DNA of 64,000 nt. Source: Anaeramoeba flamelloides. Its lineage: Eukaryota; Metamonada; Anaeramoebidae. Position 1 is the first letter of the stretch. The number at the start of each line of letters is the position of its first letter. The notes beneath the pieces were generated by a model. It was not told the DNA's origin, ran no database searches, and worked only from the letters and a program-made list of their open reading frames with translations. Location: NCBI GenBank assembly GCA_027625915.1, contig JANTQA010000023.1, positions 3,038,001-3,102,000 of the forward strand, in the 5' to 3' direction. The position numbers and the translations under genes are program-made. This document shows positions 36,028 through 45,872 of the stretch, piece after piece.

Positions 36028-37098
36028 TTAATTATTTTCAGGTTCAATTTCAATTTCATTATGTTGTCTTCTTAGTGGACGTAAACTAATATCATAATTA
36101 GTTAGAGCACAGCAAATCTTAAATATTTTTGAGTAGTCCCCTAAATCCCCCCTATATCGAAAGGATAGAATTTTAAATTTGTTTTTTAATCGACCATAGT
36201 AATTTTCAATGATAATTCTACAGTCAGTTTCACTTTTAAGACACAAACTTTCTACGAAATTTAAGGCACAAAAAAAATCTCAAATTAAGGCACAAAAGTA
36301 AAATTCTAGTAAAATAAATTGTAAAAAAAACAATTTCCAAAAAATGTGCTTTAATTTGAGATTTTTTTTGTGCCTTAAATGTGGATGAAAGTTTGTGCCT
36401 TAAAAGTGAAACTGACTGTATCCTTCGATACCTTTTGGTTATAGAGTTTTTGTTCTTCACTGAGGAGCCGGTTTCTTGCCTTTTTAATGGGTAGTATGGC
36501 TAGACAATCATGTTGAATACCAACATAGCCTTTATCACCAATAACTGGATGTATTTGGAATTGTTCAATCATGTTAGTCTCTCTCCAAAGAGTAATATCA
36601 TGGTCTTTTCCAATTTTCCCACAGTAGACATGTATAACTCTCCCATCAGGGCTGTTGATTGTCTGTGATTTTATTACATGGCATCCCTGTTTTCCAGAAA
36701 ACCAATCCTTCTGGTTTCTCAAGGGTCCTTCAATTGGCTGTACTGTAGCATCCACAACAGCCAAGGCATTGGGAAAGTTCGAGAACATAATGTTATTTTC
36801 TTCAAGTTGGTATTTACTATACCACTTGATAAAATGTTGAATTAGAGGTTCATTACAATCCTCTAGTGCAATATTGATTAAATTAAAAACTTTTCTCTTG
36901 GTAAGGTTATAAGAAATACCAAGTTCTTCGTAAGTGTGGTCTTTTCTGAGCCACGCCAACAAAAGGTAAAATCTCTCCTTTATTGGGGTCTTGATTTGTC
37001 TACCCTTTCTAATTCGACCCGAAGATGCTTGACAAATTTCAAAAAGATTATTAAATTCCTCCTCCTAAAAGCCAATAATTTTCTGAGAAAAATTCATT
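36028..37098 (-). pseudogene. ISL2EU/Harbinger-like DDE transposase (DDE_Tnp_4 type), disrupted
   Basis: IS5/Harbinger-related cut-and-paste transposase. From the N-terminus: NFSQKIIGF, an in-frame TAG, EEEFNNLFEICQ, then RKGRQIKTPIKERFYLLLAW and the helix-turn-helix TYEELGISYNLTKRKVFNLI. The first catalytic Asp is in LAVVDATVQPI, followed by WFSGKQGCHVIKSQ and KDHDITLWRET; the second Asp is in VIGDKGYVG. An M1 MITE (36219-36420) splits the gene before the Glu block ENYYGRLKNKFKIL. The C-terminus is acidic (EIEIEPENN). Without the MITE and the single TAG the protein is close to full length (about 310 residues), so inactivation looks recent. The element's own ends are not certain; TTCCGTAAT/ATTACGGAA repeats at 37184-37430 may mark one side. 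Confidence 0.9.
36219..36420. mobile_element. M1 MITE copy 8, inside the ISL2EU-like transposase
   Basis: 202 bp, TA-CAGTCAGTTTCACTTTTAAG to its complement-TA, between the second Asp and the catalytic Glu parts of the transposase. Confidence 0.95.
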
Positions 37099-37740
37099 AG
37101 GTTAAAAAATAAAATTTTTTTGAGATAAAAATTTTATAATCATTTTTTTTTACTCTAAATTTTGTTCAATCTAAAGAACCAGAAATTTCGTAATATAATT
37201 TACGAAAACAGTGTAACGAAACATAAATTACAAAATTGATATAACGGAACACCAATTACGGAATACAAGTTCCGAATTATAAATAACTAAACAAAAAATA
37301 AAAGAGAAAAAACTTTTCAATTTCTAAACAACCTTTTTCAAAACCAGAGGGCAAATAATTAGAATCCAACCCTAAAAAAATTTTCCAAAAAAACTTATTC
37401 CGTAATACATATTACGGAATATCTCTATTTTATTCAATATATTGATTATACTAAGAACTCTAAACGATATGTTTTTTTCAGAACCCCTACAGAACATATA
37501 CTCGTAATGGGGTTATAAAAGAGAAAAATTTTAATTTTCCATTTCCTTTTTCAAATAGAGAGAAAGATCCTTAAATTACAACCTACTTGTTTGAAAACTT
37601 GATTTCTAAAAGAAAAGTATCGATAATCAGTAAAAGATTTATCCCATTTATAATTCAAATAACGGTATTAAATTGAAAATAATTGGATTGGGTTGGATTG
37701 TATTTTATTTTATTTTGTTAGGTTGTGGTGAATCGTTTGT
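37099..37740. other. Spacer with TTCCGTAAT-type repeats and an M3-like fragment
   Basis: Palindromic ATTACGGAA/TTCCGTAAT words occur at about 37184-37275 and 37397-37424. About 37545-37670 (TTTCTAAAAGAAAAGTAT block) resembles part of M3 at 56215-56345. No gene. Confidence 0.55.
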
Positions 37741-38373
37741 TCAATTCTTTTTCCCTAATTTGTTACCTTTCCCTTTAAATATTTTTAAAGATGATTTTTT
37801 TTGGATCGATTTTTCATATTTTCCAAACTGAAATGAACTATTTGTTTTGGACTGCTGGTTTGTTTGTTGTTTTTGTTGTTGTTGTTGTTTGCCAAGCGCT
37901 GAATCACAACAAGGTAGACATCTAATAAACCAAGATCCTGTTTTTGCAGGTCTATTTAACCAGCTTGGGGCCGAGTATTGTTCATCGGACAGCTCTTTAA
38001 TCAACTCGTTTGTGAAATGGTTACAATTGTTTTCCAAGACATGATAATTTCTTGCTTGCCAACGAGGATCGGATTGAAGTGTTTCCACACACCGTCTAAT
38101 TTCACGAGATGTTTTGTTTGTTTCAAAAATTTTTACAGATTCACGAAATTTTACTTCATATCCTTCGGGTACTTTTCTTGGTTGCTGTGAAAAGACACCC
38201 GTTTGTGAACTATTTTTAAACTGTTCCCCTCCTCCAAAGCTCCATTCGCTTCCATGAACTTCCACACCAGAATGAAAAATGCCAAAACCAACCCAAGTAA
38301 AAAGATCGTTGATCGGAATTAGATCGTAAACATTGAGAAAAACAGCAGTTGATCGATTTTTGAAGTATGACAT
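37741..38373 (-). CDS. DeSI-type PPPDE peptidase (deSUMOylating isopeptidase-like)
   Basis: 210 residues. The PPPDE (DUF862) papain-like fold covers about residues 8-145. VFLNVYDL is the first strand, and GIFHSGVEVHGSEWSFGG holds the catalytic His34. VLENNCNHFTNEL holds the catalytic Cys117 and is followed by PSWLNRPA. This order and the W(I/L)NR block after the Cys fit DESI2/PPPDE1-like proteins, which act as deubiquitinases or deSUMOylases in the cytosol or nucleus; the true substrate here is unknown. After the domain comes RCLPCC (151-156), a cysteine cluster common in this subfamily, and a low-complexity Gln/Lys tail (163 to 210). Both catalytic residues are present and the frame is intact. 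It is a single-exon gene with the start at the first ATG. Its promoter side faces 38374 onwards. Confidence 0.93.
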   Translation of the reverse strand: MSYFKNRSTAVFLNVYDLIPINDLFTWVGFGIFHSGVEVHGSEWSFGGGEQFKNSSQTGVFSQQPRKVPEGYEVKFRESVKIFETNKTSREIRRCVETLQSDPRWQARNYHVLENNCNHFTNELIKELSDEQYSAPSWLNRPAKTGSWFIRCLPCCDSALGKQQQQQKQQTNQQSKTNSSFQFGKYEKSIQKKSSLKIFKGKGNKLGKKN

Positions 38374-39344
38374 TCACTTTTATTTTCCAAGACTATTTTA
38401 GGTAAACTTTTGAAAAAAATGATTGTTTTGCGAGTTGTTTATAACGTTGTGGTTCAAAGAACCCTATTTAATGCATAGGCATGGGTTTAAATCAAGTTCC
38501 ATTTTGGTAGTCTTCCAATTAATTCAAAACTTGTACCTCTTTATAAAAGTTCAAGCATTTTTATTTCGTTTCCGAATTCTTTAAAACTGAAAAACAAATT
38601 TAGTTCAATACCTTCTGGTAAAATCATAAACAATAACCTAAAAAAATTTAAGGTATCAGTACATCAAGAAGTTAAGAGTGGTTTCAAATACTTGAACATA
38701 ATTAGTTTGTTAAAGTGGTCTTTGTATGTGTACAGTAGCTCTAATATAATTTTTCTATCAGACATACTTTTCCTTTCATATAGAATTGTAGAGGCTATAA
38801 ACAAGTGATATAAATTAAAGGTTGTGTTTTTTTTTCAAGAAGACTGTAACAGATGAAAAAAACTGTTAATAATCAATAAACAAACATGTTGTTTGTTTCT
38901 TTTAGTTTGATTATTAAAATATATACTTTAAAAAAAAATGAACTATCGAATAAAAAAATTTTCTCAACAAATTTATTTGATTTTTCTGAATATTTTGTTT
39001 CTGAAAAACAAATCTGAAAAATTATTTGAGAAAATTAGTATTAAAATCTATTCAGATCTTAAAAAAAAAAAAGAAATTACAACAAATTAAATTACATTAC
39101 CCTAATGAACATTCATGATCAATTAATAAATTAAATTAAATCAACCAAAAGTATTTGGGTTGTGATTTTGGGTGTCCTTAATTAAATATAGCATTGTGTG
39201 TTTGTTTTTTTTTGATTTTTTACCAATTTCTTCTCATAAAAACTTTTTAATTTCTTTTTTTTTATTTTTTTCTTTTTTCCTTTTTTCTTTTCATTTTTTT
39301 GCTTTTGCTTTTTTTAACATAAAAAAATTTGGATATGTATTTAC
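38374..39344. other. AT-rich spacer
   Basis: Promoter side of the DeSI gene; no other gene or clear repeat recognised. Confidence 0.6.
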
Positions 39345-39460
39345 ATTTAAAAATAATGAAATCTATGATTGTAAAGCTTAAATTACCTTTAAGTTAAATT
39401 TAATTAAAAGGGAATTTAGCGTGTAATTTTACACTTTTTCAATAATCAAAATAAAAAGAT
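39345..39460 (+). mobile_element. LINE 3' end fragment, copy 3
   Basis: AATCTATGATTGTAAAGCTT, then a TTAAGTTAAATTT block and GTGTAATTTTACACTTTTTC, match the last ~110 bp of LINE copies 1 and 2 before their tails. It is 5'-truncated and short. Confidence 0.65.
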
Positions 39461-39569
39461 AACATTTTTTTTTTTTTCCTAGTGTTTACTGATCACATTT
39501 AAACCAATTTTTAATGAAAATTTCATACTTTTATTTTCCAAACAATATTATTTTTTAACAAGTCTTTAT

Positions 39570-39700
39570 TTAAGGTTTACAATCCCTGAAATTTGAAAAA
39601 AAGAATCTTGTTTCAAGGTGTGAAGTGATGAATTATTTTGGTTCTTTGCTGATCGATCTTCTGCTTGGTATTGATTTTAATATTGGTTCATCACTTCCTA
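39570..39700. mobile_element. M8 element, one end only
   Basis: TTAAGGTTTACAATCCCTGA at the tip, then GCTGATCGATCTTCTGCTTG and GGTATTGATTTTAATA match the left arm of M8 at 47104. The opposite end was not found nearby, so this is a fragment or a badly worn copy. Confidence 0.65.
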
Positions 39701-40601
39701 TATAATAGAATCTTTTTTGAAAATTCAGATATTGTTAACCTTAAATAATAATAAATCACAGTTATAAGAGAAAAAGATTCTAATTTTTTCACTTTTCACT
39801 TATCACCCAATACAAATGTTGTGGATTTGAAAGTTATCAATAACCAAGCGGAAAATTGATTTATTTTTTAAAAAAAATTAATGTTCCTCAACTAATCAAA
39901 GTTAAGTATAATGAGGTACCATTATTAAAAAATGAAAACCAAAAAAGTTTAAAAATTTTATTTTTACCAAGAAAAAATATTTAAAAAAATATAAAAAATG
40001 AATGCTATATTTTTCAGCTCTACACCACTTGATATATTTGTTTTTTTTCAAATCAAGAGAAAATTTTTGTAAAAAAATAAAAATCTACTCAATATTTGCT
40101 GATAAATATATCAACGATCGAATAACAATTAATAGTTCTTCATTAAATATTAATTAAATAATCTCGGTTTTTTAATTTCAAGCATCAAAAAAAAATTCAG
40201 TGGTGTAAATAACGTGTGTTAACAACCTTTAATCCATCACTATCATGAAAAATTTTTTTTACATAAAAATTAAATATTTGCTAATTTTACCCTTTTTAAT
40301 AACTTCACTTATAATATACACTATTGGTTAATAGAGGATCTTTGATCAAAAAATATTTTTATAGATATTTTACAATTTAAGTTGGAAAATCCAATTTTCC
40401 ATTAATACTTTTTTTGAAGTTAATAGTAAAAAAATTGAAAACTTTTTTTCCTTCTAGTTAAGAGATCATTTTATTATATTCTAATAGTAGTTTAAATCTG
40501 ATGAATATTTTTCAAATTGAGAATCAATTATTTTAACTATTATGGAATTATTTGTTCTTTTAAATTATAAAAAATATTTATTTTTTATTTGATTTTCAGT
40601 T
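39701..40601. other. AT-rich spacer
   Basis: A block near 39960-40040 (AAAATATAAAAAATGAAT then a CTACA..AC block) resembles 45905-46000. No gene recognised. Confidence 0.5.
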
Positions 40602-41070
40602 AAGTTTTTTTTAATTTTTGAAATAAAAAGAAAATTTAAGAAATTTTCGGTTTATTCCACAAAGTAAAAAAAACCGCCATTAGCTTTGCCAGGATTTAAA
40701 AGAATTCAATAAAATCAACGATTTTGCTCTATTTTTTTTAATTCTGGAAAAGCTAGGTTACTTCTGTTAGGTTTTCTTGAGTTTTCTGTTTATTTGTGAC
40801 GTGTTCTAGGTTTTTTTTTACTTTTCGAAATAAACAGAAAATTTATTAAATTTTCAGTTTATTTCAAAAATTAAAAAAAAAAAGCCGTTAGGTTTTCCAG
40901 AATTTAAAAGAATAAAGTAAAATCTAAGATTTTGCTCTATTCTTTTTAATTCTGGAAAAGCTAGGTACTCTACAGACACTTTCGTTAGGTTTTCCAGAAT
41001 TCAAAGATTCAAGTAAAATCTATCTGATTTTCCAGTTTATTCTGAAAAATTTCTGGAAAACCTAGGACAC
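40602..41070. repeat. Hairpin array (types 2-1-3-2-1-1)
   Basis: Head-to-tail foldbacks. Type 2 is at 40602-40675, type 1 at 40678-40758, half of type 3 at about 40760-40806, type 2 at 40807-40888, type 1 at 40886-40965 and a type-1 variant at 40982-41070. Type 1 arms read TTAGGTTTTCCAGAATT and its complement; type 2 arms read AGGTTTTTTTTACTTTTCGA and its complement. All share TTAGGTTTT / AAnCCTAGG tips, and the last ends CCTAGGACACCCCC. Nothing is coded. Confidence 0.82.
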
Positions 41071-42512
41071 CCCCAATATTTAGCATCAGTTATTATTTTA
41101 TGTGTTTCATTTTTTTAGATCGTAAGAGTGTTTTCAAAACTATTAGTTATTATCTATTCAAAAAAATATCAAAAAGTTAAGATTAAAGAAAATTCATTGT
41201 TACATCCATTTAAAAATTTTTACCCAAAAATAGACCTTTTTTTTCTCAACTAGAGTCTTTTAAAAATCGTGCTACTACTAACAACAATAAATACAAACAC
41301 TCAAGAATGTGAAGTTTTGGAATTTTGATTATGTTGTGAATAAACTCGATTAACAAGAATGTAATAATAATTGAAGTTCGAGTTTTGTCTAACTTTTTTT
41401 TTTCAATTTTATTTTTTCAATTTAGTGATTACAAAAATTTAACTCGTTCTTTTTTTCTCAGACTTGGGTAATTCAAGAAAGGACGAAATATGTATATATT
41501 TGATTCGGATTTAAATTGACTTGAGAGGTTAGATCTTTGATTAATGGAAATGGCTCATAAATATTATATACTTTTATTTCAAAAATTTGGTCATATTTGC
41601 AATTATTGAGATTAAATGATCTTCTTTTCTAAATTCAAAAAAAGAAATTTTGCTCATTTTTTTGTCAAAAAATTACCTTTTAATCTTTCAAATTCTTCAT
41701 AATTCTTTTTTAAAATTTATTTAAAGAACCCTATTTCTTGTAAATATACTGTTACCACCCCCATTGATTGGTTTCTTTGATTTCTACAATCAGCGAATAT
41801 TTTTTACCTGATTAAAATTTTTGTAATTGGCTAAAATAAAAAAGACAGGTTATTTATACCATTGTATAGAAATAAATTGAATCTTAAAATCTTAAAATTC
41901 ACAGAGAAACAGACTAAAGACGAAAATTTAATTTGAATATCCATATTTAAAAGAAAAATCATTACGAATAAATCCCAAAAAAAAAGTTGCTAACTTTTTG
42001 ATTTAATTTCCATTTTGTGTTTTTTGGGAAACAAACAAATACATTTTTTTTTTTTCAGTAGCAATCTTGTTGTTAAATTATTTAAAAATATCTTTTATAT
42101 TGAAAGAAATAAAAATCTTTATTCACAGTTGTGAAAACCATTTGCAAAAATAGGAAAATTAATAAAAAAGTTAAAAACTTTTTTACGAATTTATTGGTAA
42201 CAGCAAGAGAAAATAATATTTTGTCTTGACCTGTGTTCTAGAACTTTTAGGTTCAAACAATTTGTGATTCTGAAACGATTCTTTCAATAACAATTCAAAA
42301 AAAACAAAAAACAAACACATTACAAAAAACATATATAATTTGTTTTCTGTTGGGAACTCTCCTTTGGTTTACTTGAATTTTGCAAATGATTTTGATTATA
42401 CCCTTTTAGAAAAGATAATAAAATGCAAAATGTATCTTATCAAGAACTTTTAGGATACTTTCTTGAATACTTGAATAATCTCATCTTTGGTTTCATCAGA
42501 TTAATTCTGGTA
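41071..42512. other. Spacer with dispersed repeat R1 (copy 2)
   Basis: About 41455-41840 matches 29870-30500 (GATTCGGATTTAAAT, AAAGAACCC, TTGGTTTCTTTGATTTC blocks). No gene recognised. Confidence 0.5.
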
Positions 42513-43363
42513 TCATAAAAATTTTAAAGTTCGTGTCTTTGGGTTTTTATGAAATAATAAACCAAAAACTACAAAAAATTCAATTTTTTCTTTTTTTCTG
42601 AGAGATTCTTTTTCTAATTCCATACAGGGTTTTGAATTTTGACCAAGAAGATTTTTTTCAAGACAACTCATGTAGATCCAGTGAGCAATTAATATTTTTG
42701 TGAGAATTAGTCGTCTTTCAAAATCACCATCTTTTCTTTTAAATGATTTTTGATTTTTTGATAACTCTTGTTTTACAATTTTGACTGACCAGATAATATC
42801 AACTACCCACAAGTTAAATATTAACTTTTGAGGAGCTTTACCTCAAACTAATTTTCTTCAATTCTCGTCAAATTTTATTTTTTATAAAGTGTTCAAACAA
42901 TTCCAAATTTCCGACCGTGATCCAGTACGGGAAGTTTCTTTCAAAAAAAGTTTGATCATAAATCCTTTTAAAAAAATCTTTTTTGAAAATAAAATAAATG
43001 TTTAAAAAAAGGTATCTTCTCTTCTGTTTTGAATGATGAACGAGTCACCTAACACCTCGTATTGTGCACAACCCTGCAAATGTGAAATTGATTTAAATGA
43101 ATACATTCCCAACTTTTGTAAAAAACTTTGGATTGATTTTTTTTTATTATTAAAAAACGATAAAGGCTTTTTGTAATCTCTCATAATGAACGAAATCAAA
43201 TAAATATCAAACGTTTGGGTGTTTAGATAGTTTTTGAAATGAAAACTTGATTTACCAAATCTTTTAACTTTTTGAAAACAAAAGACTTTTAGAGAGTTGT
43301 TTCCTTTAAAAACACCAAAGTGCTTCAAGGACTCAAAAGAGTCTAAGTTTTGTTTGTGTCATT
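42513..43363 (-). CDS. Unknown multi-exon gene or degrading gene
   Basis: Three minus-strand pieces look protein-like: 43002-43363 (SIQSFLQKLGMYSFKSISHL, GCAQYEVLGDSFIIQNRRED), about 42850-42975 (IYDQTFFERNFPYWITVGNL then ELFEHFIK), and 42513-42830 (WVVDIIWSVKIVKQEL, FERRLILTKILIAHWIYMSC). They lie in order on one strand and are joined by AT-rich gaps with plausible GT/AG ends, which suggests a spliced gene. I do not recognise the family. The first piece has a faint look of a heat-shock-factor winged helix (QSFLQKLGMYSF against the family pattern of FxRQLNxYGF); this is weak. No clear ATG opens the first piece, which is preceded by stops, so the 5' end is unsettled and decay is possible. It faces the gene at 43440 across a short shared upstream region. 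Confidence 0.45.
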
Positions 43364-43439
43364 AGATTTTTTGTAATTCTCTGAAAAAATCAACTTCATT
43401 TTTTTTTTCAAAACATCCAAAAACCTTCGATTTTTTTAA
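43364..43439. promoter_or_regulatory. Short shared upstream region of divergent genes
   Basis: Fewer than 110 bp separate the minus-strand pieces from the ATG at 43440, so any promoter must serve both. Only T-rich sequence is visible; no defined element. Confidence 0.35.
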
Positions 43440-44240
43440 ATGTCTTTTCTCCGAAAAAATAAAAAAAAAAAGACCAAAAACGGTCTTTCGCGTATTGATT
43501 CTGGAACAACCCTCATCATGGACTCTCCACCAAGGGAAAGGAAAAATAAAAGCAACGGCTACAAAGAGTTTCAAAATGATAACAAGAAGAGCAAGTGCAA
43601 ATATTTTCTCCAAGAAAAAAAGAGCAAAAAAAAGAAAAAGACCAAAAAGAGCAAAAACGGATTTGATCAGATTGAATCTGGAACAAGACTCATCTTTGGT
43701 TCTCCAACAAGAGAAAGGAAAAAAAAGAAGCAAAGCCCAGCAAAAATAGTTGTGTCTGCGAACAAAGATTGCAATACACTTTACCAATTGGCAAACCTGA
43801 AGATGGGGAAGGAAGATCAATTGCTCGACGATTTTTTATTTCAAGACTGTCTCGAAAGAATTAATGATTACCAATCCCAGTTAAACAATTTAGTCAGCGT
43901 CAACAGACTCAAAAAAAAGATGAAAATGGATGTAGAGCACTGTCTGCAACAAATCACGGATCTTCTTGTGTTTGTAAATAATAGCGTCAAGATCGGCACA
44001 GAAAAAAAACGCAAGCGTAAGAAAAAAAAGAAAACTAAAGCCAAAAATGAACTGAACTTGCAAATACCAAGCGAAAGAATCGGAATGGTCACAGTCAACG
44101 ACTCGCCAAAGGATCAAAACAAACCGCAAATCGGCTTGATTATTCCAGAGCTGACAAGACAGAATTCTTCAGAAATGTTCGACGATTTTTTTACAAACAG
44201 ACAAAGGCGATACTCTGGTAGCAGGCTAATAAAAAACTAA
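43440..44240 (+). CDS. Lysine-rich protein with duplicated SGT-LI-SP-RERK motif
   Basis: 266 residues, unknown family. The striking part is a near-duplicate motif: KNGLSRIDSGTTLIMDSPPR (from residue 13) and KNGFDQIESGTRLIFGSPTR (from 72), each followed by ERK and lysines. A short echo, YSGSRLIKN, closes the protein. Lysine runs link the two motifs (residues 35-72), which look like phosphorylatable Ser/Thr-Pro sites next to basic nuclear-type signals. The middle (about 120-185) is helical (LLDDFLFQDCLERINDYQSQ), then a KKRKRKKKKK stretch and a Ser/Pro-bearing tail. GC is well above the flanks, which supports real coding. A nuclear or cytoskeletal adaptor role is a guess only. The start is the first ATG, right after a T-rich leader. 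Confidence 0.8.
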   Translation: MSFLRKNKKKKTKNGLSRIDSGTTLIMDSPPRERKNKSNGYKEFQNDNKKSKCKYFLQEKKSKKKKKTKKSKNGFDQIESGTRLIFGSPTRERKKKKQSPAKIVVSANKDCNTLYQLANLKMGKEDQLLDDFLFQDCLERINDYQSQLNNLVSVNRLKKKMKMDVEHCLQQITDLLVFVNNSVKIGTEKKRKRKKKKKTKAKNELNLQIPSERIGMVTVNDSPKDQNKPQIGLIIPELTRQNSSEMFDDFFTNRQRRYSGSRLIKN

Positions 44241-44645
44241 CTCATTCCAAGAGTTGGTTTTGCTGTATGCTTTTTGTATTTTAAATAATTGATTCGTATT
44301 TTTCTTTGTTTTTACTTTTTTAATTTATTTGTTATTATTTTTAAAATACGATTTTACACACAATCTTTGGTTTGCAAGAGTTTCAATTTTTATTTTTTGT
44401 TTTGAGCTTTTTTTTATTCGGCTTTTAACTTGGACCCACCCTTCTTTTTTAATTTTTTTCTTTTTTTTTTTTGAAGAAAAAGAATCAAAGTAAAAGGACT
44501 TTGCTTGATCAATGATTTAAAAAGAATTCTGAAAAATACAATAGGCCTTGAATATCGTCTCTTGTTTGATGTTTTGTTGATATTAGAAACATGAGGTTGA
44601 TAAGTAACTAAAAAAAATGACACTCAATTATTTTTTTCTTCAAAA
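44241..44645. other. 3' spacer
   Basis: T-rich 3' region of the lysine-rich gene. No further gene recognised. Confidence 0.6.
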
Positions 44646-44962
44646 GCATAAATATGAATGTTGTAAAAAATAGAGTTTTTACAATTTTAGAGATAAATAA
44701 AGAGTTCCATTCAATTACCAAAATTTCGGAAATAGTAAACATAATATTTGATTATCTTAATATCCGAATAATAATTTTAATCATAAAATTGTTTGGTGAA
44801 ATACAATCTTTCAATTTTTAAAAAAATATAAATCACTTTTCAAACAAAGTATTGGGATTTACCAAACGATTTTATATGGAAAACCCCTTTGAGATCAAAA
44901 ATCAAAATGGCTGTTTGCTTTACTATTCCCAGAATTTTTATAAATTCATGGAATACTTTATA

Positions 44963-45824
44963 TACCATTCTGAAAAAAAAGTGAAACAGGAAAAAAAGTT
45001 AAACACTGTTTATAATTGGGAACCTTAATAGAACCTGAAAATTCATAGTAAGATCAATTAATAAAAGAACAAATAAATACATATAGAAAAAATGAAGGAG
45101 TCAGCACAATACAGTATTTCCAAGGCTACCGTGAATTTTTATATGAATCAAATTTTGATGCTGATAAAGATTTTTCAAAAGTTGGATATGAGGATAATAA
45201 AGCTCATATTGAAAAAAAAATTTCCTAAATGAAGTTGATTTGCAAAAAAAATTCTTAAATGAACCAATATTCAAGAATTTTTTCTGATACAAGAAAAATT
45301 AATTTTCAGATCCCTAAATTGCTTCAAACCTGGAAAATCTGTTGAGATGGTACTTAAAAATTTTTCTTGAAAATGAATTTATTTTTTGATCTTATCACAT
45401 TAGAATAATATTTAGCATAGCAACTCATTTATGGAAATTTTTTTTCAATATGAGCTTTATTATCCTCATATCCAACTTTTGAAAAATCTATATCAGCATC
45501 AAAATTTGATTCCTATAAAAATTCAAGGTAGCCTTGGAACAGCTGTAACAGTTTTTTAATACTATCTTTTAGTTTGGGTTTTTCATTGATTGATCAATTA
45601 TTAAAAATTTGTTCAAAAAATTGACTATTTTTGCTATCTCCAATACTAGACCAAAAATTTCAATAAATCAGTAGATTTAAATTGTATTTGTTGGTTTGGT
45701 TGAAAATAATATAATGGATTATTATTTGAAGCTAATTGATTTCTTCTTTTTAATTGATTTTATTTTTCTTTTTCAGTAATGTTAAAAATCTAAAACCGTG
45801 TTTTATTTTTTTTTCAAAACGGTA
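44963..45824. mobile_element. M2 MITE copy 1 (nested in M5, carries M9)
   Basis: Ends TA-CCATTCTGAAAAAAAAGTG at the left and the complement of CCGTTTTGAAAAAAAAAT with TA at the right. The next block, TTGGGAACCTTAATAGAACC, is shared with the Tc1-like element at 33463-35720. The right 200 bp also match that element (ATACTATCTTTTAGTTTGGG, ATTGATTGATCAATTATT). It has no transposase, so it is a deletion derivative. Confidence 0.85.
45110..45547. mobile_element. M9 inverted-repeat MITE (innermost)
   Basis: 438 bp, TA-CAGTATTTCCAAGGCTACC at the left and the complement of CAGCTGTTCCAAGGCTACC at the right, TA on both sides. The arms are about 110 bp (ATCAAATTTTGATGCTGATA, GGATATGAGGATAATAAAGC) around a core of about 190 bp. 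It interrupts M2. The CAG tip and TA fit Tc1/mariner/pogo. Confidence 0.9.
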
Positions 45825-45872
45825 ATATCTAAAATTTTAAAAACTCTATTTTTTACGACATTCCGGATTTAC

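Larger units (their letters stand above)
44646..45872. mobile_element. M5 foldback MITE copy 2, split by nested insertions
   Basis: The left arm AAATATGAATGTTGTAAAAA begins at 44647 and runs on through AGAGTTCCAT, as in copy 1. The right arm tip (complement of TAAATCCGGAATGTCG) is at about 45835-45872. The middle matches copy 1 up to 44962 and resumes at 45825. The gap is filled by an M2 element with an M9 inside it. Confidence 0.82.

Noticed and set aside
40602-41070. Hairpins as transcription terminators
   Set aside because: This is a eukaryotic window, the stems are AT-rich, they occur in arrays and inside LINEs, and do not follow gene ends.
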